The notes below the pieces were generated by a model. It saw nothing but the letters and a program-made list of their open reading frames with translations, was not told the DNA's origin and did not search any database. A DNA stretch of 64,000 nt from Tenuibacillus multivorans (GTDB lineage Bacteria > Bacillota > Bacilli > Bacillales > Alkalibacillaceae), in assembly GCF_900103915.1 (NCBI RefSeq), contig NZ_FNIG01000014.1:1-64000 (forward strand), written 5' to 3'. The position numbers and the translations under genes are program-made. Positions 7,108-16,669 of the stretch are shown piece after piece. Each line of letters opens with the position of its first letter. The stretch's first letter is position 1.

Positions 7108-8145
7108 ATGAAACTCGGGGCAAGGGCATTTAAAACTGGACTAGCAACAGCCATAGCGCTTTATGTTGCAAGTGCATTTGGATTTAAAGCGGGCGTATTC
7201 GCTGCCGCCATTGCAGCCGTATCCTCCATTCAACCGTCCATTTACCGGTCGATTCAGACGATTATTGAGCAGGTTCAAGCTAATGTAATTGGCGCAACCT
7301 TAGCGATTTTCTTAGTTTTAACAGTTGGTAATGAACCCTTTTTAATCGGTTTTGGTATTATTATCGTTATCGGAATGTGTATGTTATTTAAAATGAAAGA
7401 AGATACAACCTTTATTGCGATTATTGCTGTTATTGCGATTATGGAAGCCCCTCAGGATCCATTTTTAGAGTATGCAGGTATACGTTTCACTTCAATTTTA
7501 ATTGGTATCGTATCAGCGTTCGTTGTCAACTTAGCATTTCTTCCACCGAAATACGAAACACGTCTATTCGAACGGTTAACAAATACGACGAATGACATTT
7601 TACAATGGATTCGTGTCACGACTAGACATTTATCAGATCAACCCGCATTAAAAAAGGAAATTGAACGTTTGAATGAAGATATTACGAGACTGGATCAAAC
7701 GTACTTACTTTTTTCAGAAGAACGTATATATTCAAGAAGAAAAGGCTACAGGCGGGCAAGGAAGCTCGTCCTATTTAGACAGCTCATTCATACAACTAAA
7801 AAAGCTTTCAATGTCTTACAAAACTTACATCGACTTGACTATGAAATTGAACATTTTAACAAAGACATAAATGCTCAAATCATTGTTGAGGTCGATAAAA
7901 CACTTCACACCCACGAAAAGCTAATTTTAATGTATTCAGGGAGAATTCGAAAACAAGAGACTTATCCCGTTGATCAGTTAAGTAAACCTAAAATTCCAGA
8001 TTTGGTGAATCAACTGATGAATGAATATGATGATAAAGAAAGAGACCGAATGAAATTTCTCCCTTTAGCTTCCAATTTAATGGAATATCACAATGAATTA
8101 GTTCATCTAAGAAAACTATTAACAAGTTATTTAAACAGTCAATAA
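7108..8145 (+). CDS. ygaE: YgaE-like aromatic acid exporter family membrane protein
   Basis: 345 residues. The N-terminal half has about five to six hydrophobic segments (about 8-150), as in the FUSC/aromatic acid exporter family. The C-terminal ~190 residues are cytosolic, helical and charged. The family includes putative exporters of aromatic acids; the substrate here is unknown. The ATG at 7108 is preferred because GGAGGATGG lies directly upstream. A 43-codon in-frame extension to 6979 crosses a terminator and is rejected. It lies between hemL and the ABC exporter ygaD exactly as in B. subtilis. Confidence 0.82.
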   Translation: MKLGARAFKTGLATAIALYVASAFGFKAGVFAAAIAAVSSIQPSIYRSIQTIIEQVQANVIGATLAIFLVLTVGNEPFLIGFGIIIVIGMCMLFKMKEDTTFIAIIAVIAIMEAPQDPFLEYAGIRFTSILIGIVSAFVVNLAFLPPKYETRLFERLTNTTNDILQWIRVTTRHLSDQPALKKEIERLNEDITRLDQTYLLFSEERIYSRRKGYRRARKLVLFRQLIHTTKKAFNVLQNLHRLDYEIEHFNKDINAQIIVEVDKTLHTHEKLILMYSGRIRKQETYPVDQLSKPKIPDLVNQLMNEYDDKERDRMKFLPLASNLMEYHNELVHLRKLLTSYLNSQ

Positions 8146-8180
8146 GGCTCCCACGAACAAACGTGAGAGCCTTTTTTATT
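8144..8180 (+). terminator. terminator of ygaE
   Basis: AAGGCTC-C-CACG, loop AACAAA, CGTG-A-GAGCCTT followed by TTTTTATT. It overlaps the ygaE stop codon. Confidence 0.9.
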
Positions 8181-8186
8181 AAAGAT

Positions 8187-8214
8187 AAGGCACTCCTTCC
8201 AATAAGAGTGCCTT
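8187..8214. terminator. inverted repeat between convergent ygaE and ygaD
   Basis: AAGGCACTC, a 10-nt loop, GAGTGCCTT: a perfect 9-bp stem without an adjacent T run on either strand. It could still pause or protect the 3' end of the ygaD transcript, since it lies between the two convergent genes. Confidence 0.45.
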
Positions 8215-8277
8215 ACTATACAGTCTTTTTTAAAATAGTTAATTTCTACTTAAACCTCCAATGAGATACTCGAAACC

Positions 8278-10047
8278 TTAATACATCTTCAACTCTTCTT
8301 TTTTCGAATCAAGCTCTTGGACTTGGAATAAGTTATAATACAACTCTTTTCTACGCATGAGTTCGTCATGCGTTCCTTCCTCTTTTATTTCACCGTTATT
8401 CACAAGAACAATTCGGTCTGCATGTGTAATGGTTGATAAACGGTGGGCGACAATAAATGTCGTGCGATTATTAGCTAATTTTTCTAACGCTTCTTGGATA
8501 AGGTGTTCACTTTCTAAATCCAGCGCAGATGTCGCTTCATCAAAAATTAATAATGGTGGATTTTTCAAGAATACTCGTGCAATTGCGACGCGTTGTTTTT
8601 GTCCGCCAGAAAGTTTAACCCCACGCTCACCGACTTCCGTTTCATAGCCATTCGGTAAATCCATAATAAAGTCGTGCGCATTAGCGGCCTTAGCGGCTTG
8701 AACAACTTCTTCATCCGTTGCATCTGGATTACCGATACGGATATTCATCGCAACACTGTCACTAAATAAAATATTGTCTTGTAATACCATTCCAATTTTA
8801 TCTCTTAATGAACGAGCTTGAAGATCTCGAATGTCTTGCCCGTCAACTTTTACCTTGCCACTGGTTACATCATAAAACCTTGGAATGAGACTAACGAGTG
8901 TTGACTTTCCTCCACCACTCATACCTACCAGTGCAACCGTCTCACCTTTTTTGATACTTAGATTAATATCTTTTAAAACCAACTCTTCTTCATCGTCATA
9001 GCGAAAAGAGACATTTTCAAAAGCGACATCGCCATGAACAGATTTTAATTCTTTAGCTCCCGGTCGATCAACAATGTCATATTCTTCATCTAATAGTTCA
9101 AACACACGATCCATCGATGCGTGAGATTGTGTTAGTAACGTAGACGAGTTCACGAGTCGACGCAATGGATTGTAAACGCGGTCCATATATCCAATGAACG
9201 CCACTAATGTACCTATCGACAAATTACCACCGATTGCTACATAGCCACCATATACAACAACTAATAGAGGTGCAATATCAGTAATCGTATGAGTGACGGC
9301 ATAAGATTTAGCATTCCAGTTGGTAAAATTAATCGCACGGTCTAAATAATTCCCATTTCGTTTATTAAATGATTCCTGTTCATAATCCTCTAAAGCAAAT
9401 CCGCGTGTGACTGGAACCCCTTGAACGCGCTCCGTTAAGTGTCCTTGAACTTCGGCTAATGCCTGGGAACGCTGTTTTGTTAAATTCCTCAATCTTGAAT
9501 AAAAATATTTCACCGAGATGCCGTAAATTGGGAATAAGATAATGGCGACAATGGTTAACATCGGATCTAAAAACCACATAATACCTATTGCGATTAAAAT
9601 AGTCACCATATCCAACCAAATATTCATGAGACCTGTTACGACAAAAGTCTTGGTTTGTTCGACATCATGTATTACCCGGGAAATAATTTCGCCAGTTTTC
9701 GTCTTAGAATAGAACTTTAAGCTGAGCTTTTGTATATGATCAAATAATTTGTCACGAATGTCATACAGAATTTTACTACTGACCCATTGTGCTAAATATT
9801 GTCTATAGTATTCAATCGGTGGTCGTAAAATAAAAAAGAGAAAGAATGATATCCCCATCACCCATAATAGTTTTGTCATTTTTTCATCTGTAGCCAAATC
9901 GGCATCAATGATGTCATCAATAACATATTTATAAATTAATGGCATTAATAATGGGATTCCGAATTTTAAAATCCCGACAAATATGGTGATGATTATTTTC
10001 CATTTATACGGTTTTACAAATTGTAAATAACGCTTGATACTGTCCAA
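8278..10047 (-). CDS. ygaD: YgaD-like ABC exporter (fused membrane and ATPase domains)
   Basis: 589 residues. A six-helix ABC transmembrane domain (about 15-310) is fused to a nucleotide-binding domain with Walker [10 protein letters not shown] (about 375), signature LSGGQKQR, Walker [13 protein letters not shown] and the H-loop in FIVAHRLST. It works as a homodimeric or heterodimeric exporter of the multidrug/lipid type; the substrate is unknown. The start is TTG at 10047 preceded by GGTG. Single gene, same position as B. subtilis ygaD. Confidence 0.92.
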   Translation of the reverse strand: MDSIKRYLQFVKPYKWKIIITIFVGILKFGIPLLMPLIYKYVIDDIIDADLATDEKMTKLLWVMGISFFLFFILRPPIEYYRQYLAQWVSSKILYDIRDKLFDHIQKLSLKFYSKTKTGEIISRVIHDVEQTKTFVVTGLMNIWLDMVTILIAIGIMWFLDPMLTIVAIILFPIYGISVKYFYSRLRNLTKQRSQALAEVQGHLTERVQGVPVTRGFALEDYEQESFNKRNGNYLDRAINFTNWNAKSYAVTHTITDIAPLLVVVYGGYVAIGGNLSIGTLVAFIGYMDRVYNPLRRLVNSSTLLTQSHASMDRVFELLDEEYDIVDRPGAKELKSVHGDVAFENVSFRYDDEEELVLKDINLSIKKGETVALVGMSGGGKSTLVSLIPRFYDVTSGKVKVDGQDIRDLQARSLRDKIGMVLQDNILFSDSVAMNIRIGNPDATDEEVVQAAKAANAHDFIMDLPNGYETEVGERGVKLSGGQKQRVAIARVFLKNPPLLIFDEATSALDLESEHLIQEALEKLANNRTTFIVAHRLSTITHADRIVLVNNGEIKEEGTHDELMRRKELYYNLFQVQELDSKKEELKMY

Positions 10048-10106
10048 ACTTTCACCACTTTCAATCTCAAAAAACTATATTCTCCTCGCTGAAACGTCAA
10101 TCACGG

Positions 10107-10131
10107 AAAAAACCTGTTGTTAGACAACAGG
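10107..10131 (-). terminator. terminator of ntdP
   Basis: Minus strand: CCTGTTGT-CTA-ACAACAGG followed by TTTTTT (10112-10107), 3 bp after the stop. Confidence 0.9.
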
Positions 10132-10134
10132 CGG

Positions 10135-10665
10135 TCAACTTGGAAGCGTTAAATATAATTCGTACCACTTATCAACGAATTCAGGGGAAAAAGGTCCCTT
10201 TCGTTGTTGTATCCAACGTTCCAATGTATGTAGTTGCTTATATAAGATCTTCTTTAACACATCAGGATAGTTCATTTGTTGCTGATGTTCATCAAACTCA
10301 TCTTCATCTAATATCTTGTAGGTCATATCAGGAAAGACTTTTATATCTAAATCATAATCAATATACTTAAGTGCCTCCTCATCAATAACAAATGGTGAAC
10401 TAATATTACAATAGAAATGAATACCATCATGACGAATCATACAGATAACGTTAAACCAGTAATTACTCGTAAAATATGTAATCGCAGGTTCTCGGGTCCG
10501 CCATGTTCGTCCGTCACTTTCCTTAACTAACACGTGATCATTTGCTCCAATTAGTAAATTAGATTGACTTTTTAGTACCATCGTTTCTTCCCAAATTCGA
10601 TGAATATGACCATCGTGTTTATAGCTATGAATTTCGATGTTTTCACCAGCATTTGGTACTGCCAT
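10135..10665 (-). CDS. ntdP: nucleoside tri-/diphosphatase NtdP (DUF402, YgaC)
   Basis: 176 residues, the normal length for the DUF402 NtdP family characterised in Staphylococcus aureus, which hydrolyses nucleoside tri- and diphosphates. Conserved acidic and tyrosine positions ([23 protein letters not shown]) are intact. It is the YgaC position in B. subtilis. Cytosolic. The ATG at 10665 is preceded by TAGGGTAGGGG. The gene has its own terminator. Confidence 0.88.
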   Translation of the reverse strand: MAVPNAGENIEIHSYKHDGHIHRIWEETMVLKSQSNLLIGANDHVLVKESDGRTWRTREPAITYFTSNYWFNVICMIRHDGIHFYCNISSPFVIDEEALKYIDYDLDIKVFPDMTYKILDEDEFDEHQQQMNYPDVLKKILYKQLHTLERWIQQRKGPFSPEFVDKWYELYLTLPS

Positions 10666-10767
10666 GCCCCTACCCTACTTTCATTTACCTCTACTTTTAG
10701 TATCGCCATTGTAACACAAGAAAATAAATTCAGCGATTATCTCGCATCATGTTTATTCTCTAGTTTA

Positions 10768-10800
10768 AAGAAGCACCCCTTAATGTAAGGAGTGCTTCTT
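10768..10800 (-). terminator. terminator of sspE
   Basis: AAGAAGCACCCCTT-AATGT-AAGGAGTGCTTCTT, a 14-bp stem with one mismatch, about 27 bp after the sspE stop. The T run on the minus strand is short. Confidence 0.75.
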
Positions 10801-10827
10801 ATAATCCGGCTCACTTAAAAATGATTG

Positions 10828-11040
10828 TTATTGATTTTGTTGGTTTTGTTGATTCTTCTTCTGTTGAGATTGTTGGTTTTGGCGTTTTACTTCTTGTGGA
10901 TCAGTCTCTGCAGCAAATTCCTGACCAAACTGTTGTTGTCCTTGGCCCTGTTGAGCTTGTTGGTTTTGCTGTCTTACCTTTTGTACGTTAGTACCTGCTT
11001 GACTCTGATTTGGCTGTTGTTGATTTTGTCTTTTAGCCAT
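10828..11040 (-). CDS. sspE: gamma-type small acid-soluble spore protein
   Basis: 70 residues, extremely rich in Gln and Asn, with no hydrophobic core. It contains the gamma-SASP repeat FGQEFAAETDPQEVKRQNQQ and an N-terminal degenerate half repeat (AGTNVQKVRQQNQQAQQ). These proteins are amino-acid stores of the spore core, degraded at germination. A strong ribosome binding site GGAGGTGAT precedes the ATG. It would be expected to use sigma-G; no clear sigma-G promoter could be picked out by eye. It lies between mutY and ntdP, near its B. subtilis position. Confidence 0.93.
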   Translation of the reverse strand: MAKRQNQQQPNQSQAGTNVQKVRQQNQQAQQGQGQQQFGQEFAAETDPQEVKRQNQQSQQKKNQQNQQNQ

Positions 11041-11114
11041 TTATATCACCTCCGCACTGATTAGACTAACCAAATCGTGCGAATTTATCCGAAATAACAT
11101 AAGAAAATTGTCGA

Positions 11115-12194
11115 TTAATGAATAAGTTTTTTTATCTTTTGCTGTATGTTTGGCATAGGGTATCGTTCTAGCTCTTCCAGCGTGACAAATTTCCCATCTC
11201 CATCAGACTTTTGACCGCCTTTTACAGAAGCATAAATGACATCAACTTCCCAAATAACGTGCGAAAAGACATGGCGAACTCTTTTACCTTGAGTGTAAAT
11301 ATTTATACTTAGACCATATTCTACTTCAAACCAATTGACTAATTCTTTTTGATCAAATTCTTCTTGTAAAACTATGGGGAACTCCCACATATTTGCCAAT
11401 AACCCTTCATCAGGACGTTTTTGTATAAAAAATTTACCTTCATCATTTTTTAATACGAGGCCATAATAGGAAGAGACCTTTTGCTTTTTTTGTTTTGTCT
11501 TAACCGGTAAATCTTTTTGGTCACCATGTTCATAAGCTAAGCAATGCTGTTGAACTGGACAAGTTTCACATTCGGGGTTTTTCGGATGACAAACTAAAGC
11601 ACCTAATTCCATTAGACCTTGATTAAAAGATGAAGGATCTTCATATGAAATGATTTCCTTTACGACTTCTTCAAACAATTTCTTGGTTTTAGGTTTCGCA
11701 ATGTCTTCGTCAATATGTAAAATGCGTGATAAAACGCGCATGACATTACCATCAACAGCTGGTTCAGGGTGGTTAAAGGCAATGCTTAAGACAGCACCTA
11801 ATGTATACGGACCAATCCCTTTTAATTGTTTTAATTCTTTTTTATCACTTGGAACTTGTGCATCATATTTTTCGACCACTTCTTTTACAGCTGTATGTAG
11901 ATTTCGGGCTCGTGAATAATAGCCTAAGCCTTCCCAAGATTTTAAGACATTCTGTTCATCAGCCTCAGCTAATTCCTTTATGGTTGGATAACGTTCCATA
12001 AATTGATTAAAATAGGGGATAACCGTATCAACTTGTGTTTGCTGCAACATAATTTCAGATACCCAAATACGATAAGGGTCCTGATTTTCGCGCCACGGTA
12101 ATAAGCGTTTATTCCCCTGATACCATGTTAATAGGTCGTGACGAAACGCTTCATCATTGAATAATAAAGGTATAGTAAAAGAAGTTTGTTCCAT
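11115..12194 (-). CDS. mutY: A/G-specific adenine glycosylase MutY
   Basis: 359 residues. Removes adenine mispaired with 8-oxoguanine. Catalytic E47 in SEIMLQQTQV, helix-hairpin-helix LKGIGPYTLGAV (about 124-135) with D148 in the VDGN motif, and the 4Fe-4S cluster ligands C202-X6-C209-X2-C212-X5-C218 are all present. The C-terminal ~130 residues are the NUDIX-like 8-oxoG recognition domain. The ATG at 12194 is chosen because AGGTG lies 6 nt upstream; two further in-frame starts (12200, 12203) overlap that site. Confidence 0.95.
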   Translation of the reverse strand: MEQTSFTIPLLFNDEAFRHDLLTWYQGNKRLLPWRENQDPYRIWVSEIMLQQTQVDTVIPYFNQFMERYPTIKELAEADEQNVLKSWEGLGYYSRARNLHTAVKEVVEKYDAQVPSDKKELKQLKGIGPYTLGAVLSIAFNHPEPAVDGNVMRVLSRILHIDEDIAKPKTKKLFEEVVKEIISYEDPSSFNQGLMELGALVCHPKNPECETCPVQQHCLAYEHGDQKDLPVKTKQKKQKVSSYYGLVLKNDEGKFFIQKRPDEGLLANMWEFPIVLQEEFDQKELVNWFEVEYGLSINIYTQGKRVRHVFSHVIWEVDVIYASVKGGQKSDGDGKFVTLEELERYPMPNIQQKIKKLIH

Positions 12195-12240
12195 GACCAT
12201 CACCTAACTTTGATTCGATTAATAAAAGGAGGAGCATAAT

Positions 12241-13218
12241 TTGGATACTGCAACTCATATTACAATGGGAGTTGCTGTTGGTGGGTTAGCAACTGTTGAT
12301 CCTGCTGTCCAACAAGACCCTAGCCTATTTCAAGCCGTGCTCATTGGTTCTATCATTGGTTCGCATGCTCCTGATTTTGACACTTTATTTAAATTTAAAG
12401 ACAATGCAACGTATATTCGGCATCACCGGGGTATTTCACACTCTCCAATAGCAGTACTATTATGGAGTCTACTAGTATCAGGCTCAATATATCTCTTTTA
12501 TTTAGACACTTCATTTTTACATTTATGGTTATGGGTTCTATTAGCAGTAATTCTTCATGTTTTTGTGGACATTTTTAATCCTTATGGAACTCAAGCCTTA
12601 AGGCCGTTTGTTAATAGGTGGATAGCAATTGGATTTATCAACACGTTTGATCCGTTTATTTTTAGTTTATATCTAGCCGGAATTATTGCATGGTTACTCG
12701 GTGCTAATCCACGTTACACTTTTTTAATCGTCCTTTTTGTCGTGGTACTCTATCATATAAAACGATATTTAGATAAGCGCGAAATCGTCAAAAAAATGAA
12801 GGACCATTTTGATCATGTCGAAAGAGTTGTTACACAGCCTACGATACGGCACAACATATGGCGAGTGGCTGTTATAACGAAGGAGTATTTCTTTGTCGCA
12901 CGTTCTGAAAACGGTCATATTGAAATCAAGGACAAATTTGAACGAAAGCCTTTACCAGATACAGCAGAGATGAATGCTGCTTTACAGGATAAAAACGTTA
13001 AAGCCTTTATCAATTTCTCACCCGTATACCGGTATGAAATTGATCGATTTGACGATTATACTGAGATTCGTTTTATAGATTTACGATATCGCGCTAAAGG
13101 GCGCTATCCATTCGTGGCTGTCGTAGCCTTAGATAAATTTTATAACGTCATAACATCTTATACGGGCTGGGTATACTCCGAAGACAAATTACAAAAAAAA
13201 TTAGAGCCTTTAACTTAA
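12241..13218 (+). CDS. yfhP: YfhP-like membrane-bound metal-dependent hydrolase
   Basis: 325 residues. The N-terminal half has several membrane segments with the conserved histidine/aspartate pattern of the YdjM/YfhP family (THITMG, GSHAPDFDTLF, RHHRGISHS, HVFVDIFNPYGTQ). The C-terminal ~130 residues are soluble. The family is predicted to bind metal; the substrate is unknown. The start is TTG at 12241 after AAAGGAGGAG. It lies next to mutY as in B. subtilis and runs divergently from it. Its 3' end contains the terminator of the convergent yfhH. Confidence 0.86.
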   Translation: MDTATHITMGVAVGGLATVDPAVQQDPSLFQAVLIGSIIGSHAPDFDTLFKFKDNATYIRHHRGISHSPIAVLLWSLLVSGSIYLFYLDTSFLHLWLWVLLAVILHVFVDIFNPYGTQALRPFVNRWIAIGFINTFDPFIFSLYLAGIIAWLLGANPRYTFLIVLFVVVLYHIKRYLDKREIVKKMKDHFDHVERVVTQPTIRHNIWRVAVITKEYFFVARSENGHIEIKDKFERKPLPDTAEMNAALQDKNVKAFINFSPVYRYEIDRFDDYTEIRFIDLRYRAKGRYPFVAVVALDKFYNVITSYTGWVYSEDKLQKKLEPLT

Positions 13219-13224
13219 GGGCTC
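13193..13224 (-). terminator. terminator of yfhH inside the 3' end of yfhP
   Basis: Minus strand: GAGCCCTTAA/TTAAAGGCTC inverted repeat followed by TAA and eight Ts (13200-13193). The stem covers the last codons and stop of yfhP, so the two convergent genes are packed tightly. Confidence 0.75.
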
Positions 13225-13232
13225 ATTCAAAA

Positions 13233-13559
13233 CTATCTTTTTAATAACCCAATTGGTAATGCTTCTTCGCCTTCTTTTAGAATGTTACCTTGTTGGTCTT
13301 TGCGTGTGCCCCAGGCGAAAACGCCTCTCATATAATCAATCTCGAACGTTTCTCCTGGAGCACCCTCTATTTCATAAACTTCTCCAGGTTTAAATTGACC
13401 GGGATCCATCGCATAGGACTTAGCCATTACCATTTTTCTTTGATAAACGGCATATTCATTAACCATTCCCATCTGTTCAGCTTTTCTTGCCTTTTCTGCA
13501 AGTTCAGCAACTTCCTGACGTAATTCCTCTACGGTATACTGACTGTATCGTCGTTGCAT
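13233..13559 (-). CDS. yfhH: YfhH family protein (DUF1811)
   Basis: 108 residues. The N-terminal third is a helical hairpin (YTVEELRQEVAELAEKARKAEQ) and the C-terminal half a small beta domain (FKPGEVYEIEGAPGETFEIDYMRGVFAWG). This matches the YfhH family of Bacillales, whose function is unknown. GAAAGGAG lies upstream of the ATG. It is found near recX and mutY as in B. subtilis. Confidence 0.85.
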   Translation of the reverse strand: MQRRYSQYTVEELRQEVAELAEKARKAEQMGMVNEYAVYQRKMVMAKSYAMDPGQFKPGEVYEIEGAPGETFEIDYMRGVFAWGTRKDQQGNILKEGEEALPIGLLKR

Positions 13560-13688
13560 GGGAGTTATCTCCTTTCAATCTATGTACAGTACAAATTCTT
13601 TTATATTCTCACCTGCCAAGTATACCAAAATAATTTATAATAAGAAACGCACGAAATTTGGAACGAAAATCACATTGGAGGTTTAGAC

Positions 13689-14348
13689 ATGAAACGTGTA
13701 TTAATTACGGGTGCAGGAAGCGGTTTAGGACAATCATTAGCAACATATTATGCCAAGGAAGGCCATAACATATTACTCGTCGGACGCCGAGAATCAAGGC
13801 TTCAAGAAACTAAAAGTCTTATTGAACAAGACGGCGGAACAGCTGAAATCCATACCTGTGACATTACAAAATGGGATGAGCTAGAAGCATTGTCCGCATC
13901 GATTAAGCAAGTTGATATGTTAATTAATAATGCTGGCGTTGGTTACTTCGGAGCATTTGAACAACTTGAAAAAGAACAAATCGATACGATGCTTAACGTC
14001 AATGCTGCAGGGTTAATTTATACAACGAAACATTTTATGCCACACATTTTACAATCCAAAGGTCGAATTTTAAACATCATTTCGACTGCTGGATTACGCG
14101 GCAAAGTCCACGAGTCAGGTTATTGCGCTAGCAAATTTGCACAACGTGGATTTACAGAGAGTCTTCAAAAAGAATATGAAGACCGTGACATTACGATAAC
14201 AGCGGTTTATATGGGTGGTATGAATACGCCATTCTGGGATGAAAGTGATTATGTCGAGGATCCTTCTGTACTTCCATCACCTGATGCAATTGCCGAACAA
14301 ATCATTGATCAAGATGACGGTCGAGACGAGATTGTATTAGAGAAATAA
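13689..14348 (+). CDS. short-chain dehydrogenase/reductase
   Basis: 219 residues, shorter than most classical SDRs (about 250), lacking much of the C-terminal substrate loop. Cofactor motif TGAGSGLG (7-14), NNAG (80-83), and catalytic S132, Y145 and K149 (YCASK) are present, so it should be an active NAD(P) oxidoreductase. The R33-R34 pair after beta strand 2 suggests NADPH preference. The substrate is unknown. Monocistronic, between yfhH and recX, with a strong terminator. Confidence 0.86.
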   Translation: MKRVLITGAGSGLGQSLATYYAKEGHNILLVGRRESRLQETKSLIEQDGGTAEIHTCDITKWDELEALSASIKQVDMLINNAGVGYFGAFEQLEKEQIDTMLNVNAAGLIYTTKHFMPHILQSKGRILNIISTAGLRGKVHESGYCASKFAQRGFTESLQKEYEDRDITITAVYMGGMNTPFWDESDYVEDPSVLPSPDAIAEQIIDQDDGRDEIVLEK

Positions 14349-14375
14349 ACTCCCTCACTTTGAGGAGTTTTTTTT
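14347..14375 (+). terminator. terminator of the SDR gene
   Basis: AAACTCCCTCA-CTT-TGAGGAGTTT followed by TTTTT, overlapping the stop codon and reaching 2 bp before the convergent recX stop. Confidence 0.9.
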
Positions 14376-14376
14376 C

Positions 14377-15189
14377 TTACAACCCCTCTTCTTTTTCATC
14401 TAAAAATTGATTTATTAAATCCATTGAGAAACCCTTTTGGTACAGTGATCCCATTACTTTCTGTCTCAACTGGAAACCTTCATGCTTACGCGCCTGCTTA
14501 TTCCAAATTTTCTCACCCTGATACCTTAGGGCTTCCATTTCTTCATCTTCGTCAACTGTAACATCTACCTCTTGTGAAGCCATTTCAATCGCTTCTTGTG
14601 TAAATCCTTTTTGCATTAGGGATTGCTTTAACTGCATCATTTGTTGTTTATATGACTTTTTCCGACTTCCTGACAGTTTTTTCTCCATCATTCCGATTAC
14701 TTTATCCGCTTCAATTTCAGTCTTGTATTCTGTTAAGGCTTTATCAATATATGATTGCGGAATTTTCTTTTGCATAAGCTCTTGCCTAATTTTATTTGGT
14801 CCCTTACTCGTCGTATTCATTTTAGTCCTAACATAAGCTTGACTAAAGGCTAAATCGTTAACGAGCTTTTCTTCTTCTAGTTTTTTAATGACGACTTCTA
14901 TAGCCTCATCTGATGCTTCCTTTTCTTTTAAATATTGGATGATCTCAGATTTTGCCCGCATACGGTAGCTTAAATAATTAATGGAGAGGGTATAATATTG
15001 ATAAATGGCATCTTGTTCCTTCAATTCCTTGATTTGTTCATCAGATAACTCCATGTCTTTTCTTAAATAATGACGTATTAATATATCTTCATGCACACTA
15101 AAAGCATACTCATCTGCACCATTTTTACTTATAAAAATATTAAACCGATTTTTATTCTTTTTCTGAGTGGTAATCTTACTAATCTTCAT
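14377..15189 (-). CDS. recX: regulatory protein RecX
   Basis: 270 residues, typical for Bacillaceae RecX (tandem three-helix repeats). It modulates RecA filament activity. The characteristic segments YRMRAKSEIIQYLKEKEASDEAIEVVIKKLEEEKLVND and KGPNKIRQELMQKKIPQSYIDKAL are the RecX repeats. The ATG at 15189 follows TAGGAG. It is placed between yfhF and yfhH, as in B. subtilis. Confidence 0.92.
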   Translation of the reverse strand: MKISKITTQKKNKNRFNIFISKNGADEYAFSVHEDILIRHYLRKDMELSDEQIKELKEQDAIYQYYTLSINYLSYRMRAKSEIIQYLKEKEASDEAIEVVIKKLEEEKLVNDLAFSQAYVRTKMNTTSKGPNKIRQELMQKKIPQSYIDKALTEYKTEIEADKVIGMMEKKLSGSRKKSYKQQMMQLKQSLMQKGFTQEAIEMASQEVDVTVDEDEEMEALRYQGEKIWNKQARKHEGFQLRQKVMGSLYQKGFSMDLINQFLDEKEEGL

Positions 15190-15255
15190 ATATAACTCCT
15201 AATAGGTGAATATAGTTATCTATTATTATATTATAAATTAAAGGGGGTTTGCTAC

Positions 15256-16161
15256 TTGCGATTTTTAATAGCTGGTGGTACAGGATTTATTGGAAGCAGG
15301 TTAACGCAATATTTAAAAGATCAAGGTCATGAACTATTCATACTAACTAGCCATCCAAGTAAACATGATGACGAACCACAAGTCTCTTACATCGGATGGC
15401 TACATCCACGTAGTCATCCAGAAACAGAACTTGAACATATCGACGCTTGTATTAATTTAGCCGGAACGTCACTTAACAGTGGACGCTGGACAGAAAATCG
15501 TAAGCAACAAATACTAGAAAGTCGAATGATCACTACGAGGGAATTTATTCGTGTTATGGGGGCATTGTCTGAAAAGCCAAGTGTTTATATTAATGCATCA
15601 GCAATAGGGTTTTACGGCACATCTGATGAACAGATTTTTACAGAGGAGACGATCATGCCTGGTCATGACTTTTTGGCAGAAGTATGTTCGGTGTGGGAAA
15701 AAGAGGCACAGGAAGCTGAACCTTTAAATATTAGAACGATTCTAGCTCGTTTTGGTGTCATTTTAGATAAAAAACAAGGAGCGTTACCTAAAGTTGCTCT
15801 TCCTTACCATCTCATGGCTGGTGGACCATTAGGCAATGGTGAACAATGGATGTCTTGGATTCATATTGATGATGTTGTAAGAGCTATTGATTTTATCGTT
15901 CACCAACAAGATATTAGTGGACCGATAAATTTAACAGCTCCTACCCCTACGCGAAATAAGGATTTTGGTCGGGCATTAGCTAAGACGTTACACAAACCTC
16001 ATTGGTTACCGGCACCGTCATTTGCTATTCGTACATTACTTGGTGAGATGAGCATTCTCGTTTTAAAAGGTCAATATGTCTACCCTAAAAAGCTTGAAGA
16101 CAACGGCTATGAATTTAAATACCCACAATTGCATGAGGCCATAGAGAATATTTACAAGTAG
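15256..16161 (+). CDS. yfhF: YfhF-like SDR-superfamily epimerase
   Basis: 301 residues. Extended SDR of the TIGR01777/YfhF family: Rossmann motif GGTGFIG (7-13), central SAIGFYG, and the family C-terminal domain containing GGPLGNGEQWMSWIHIDDVVRAI. Related to SulA/YfcH proteins; the substrate is unknown. TTG start at 15256 after AAAGGGGG. It is divergent from recX with a 66-bp gap that must hold both promoters. Confidence 0.88.
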   Translation: MRFLIAGGTGFIGSRLTQYLKDQGHELFILTSHPSKHDDEPQVSYIGWLHPRSHPETELEHIDACINLAGTSLNSGRWTENRKQQILESRMITTREFIRVMGALSEKPSVYINASAIGFYGTSDEQIFTEETIMPGHDFLAEVCSVWEKEAQEAEPLNIRTILARFGVILDKKQGALPKVALPYHLMAGGPLGNGEQWMSWIHIDDVVRAIDFIVHQQDISGPINLTAPTPTRNKDFGRALAKTLHKPHWLPAPSFAIRTLLGEMSILVLKGQYVYPKKLEDNGYEFKYPQLHEAIENIYK

Positions 16162-16176
16162 ATTAATAACATATAC

Positions 16177-16542
16177 CTAATTTAATTGGTCTACATCTAA
16201 TAGCTGAAGCTTTTGGGCTATCTGTTCCGGTGACACTACGTCATTTAGATACTGTTTAATTGCCTTAATAATGCCATCTTTTTCTGGTATGTTCACATAT
16301 CGTGTAGAAGATAATCCGGATTCAGCTAGCATTCGTTCCAATTCTGTAATCTCACTGATCAGTTCATCCTTAAAAACCACTAATAACAAATCATCACCGT
16401 AGCGATAAAACTTTAAATCATTTTTTAATAGAGTTGGTCGCTTAATATAGACTTGTTTATACTGTAAAACCATATGCAATAACCGCAACACAACATCATA
16501 ACCAATTTGATCATGCTTAACGACTAATAAATGCTGGTTCAT
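16177..16542 (-). CDS. hypothetical protein, not recognised
   Basis: 121 residues, predicted soluble, alternating beta and helix, no cysteine. Notable segments are HDQIGYDVVLRLLHMVLQYKQVYIKR, YRYGDDLLLVVFKD and a helical C-terminus. No family is recognised. The ATG at 16542 follows AAGGGTGG; a GTG at 16551 lies in that site. The gene is convergent with yfhF and has an intact reading frame and a good ribosome binding site, so it is probably real. Confidence 0.6.
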   Translation of the reverse strand: MNQHLLVVKHDQIGYDVVLRLLHMVLQYKQVYIKRPTLLKNDLKFYRYGDDLLLVVFKDELISEITELERMLAESGLSSTRYVNIPEKDGIIKAIKQYLNDVVSPEQIAQKLQLLDVDQLN

Positions 16543-16669
16543 GCTAACCACCCTTCTTGATACGTTCCTTCTATGAACATTTTTTGAAATGTTTTAAAAT
16601 GTTACTTATAATATCGACAGTTAGTGTTAATATATTGCTCAAATCTACTAAATTAGGAAGCGAATACCT

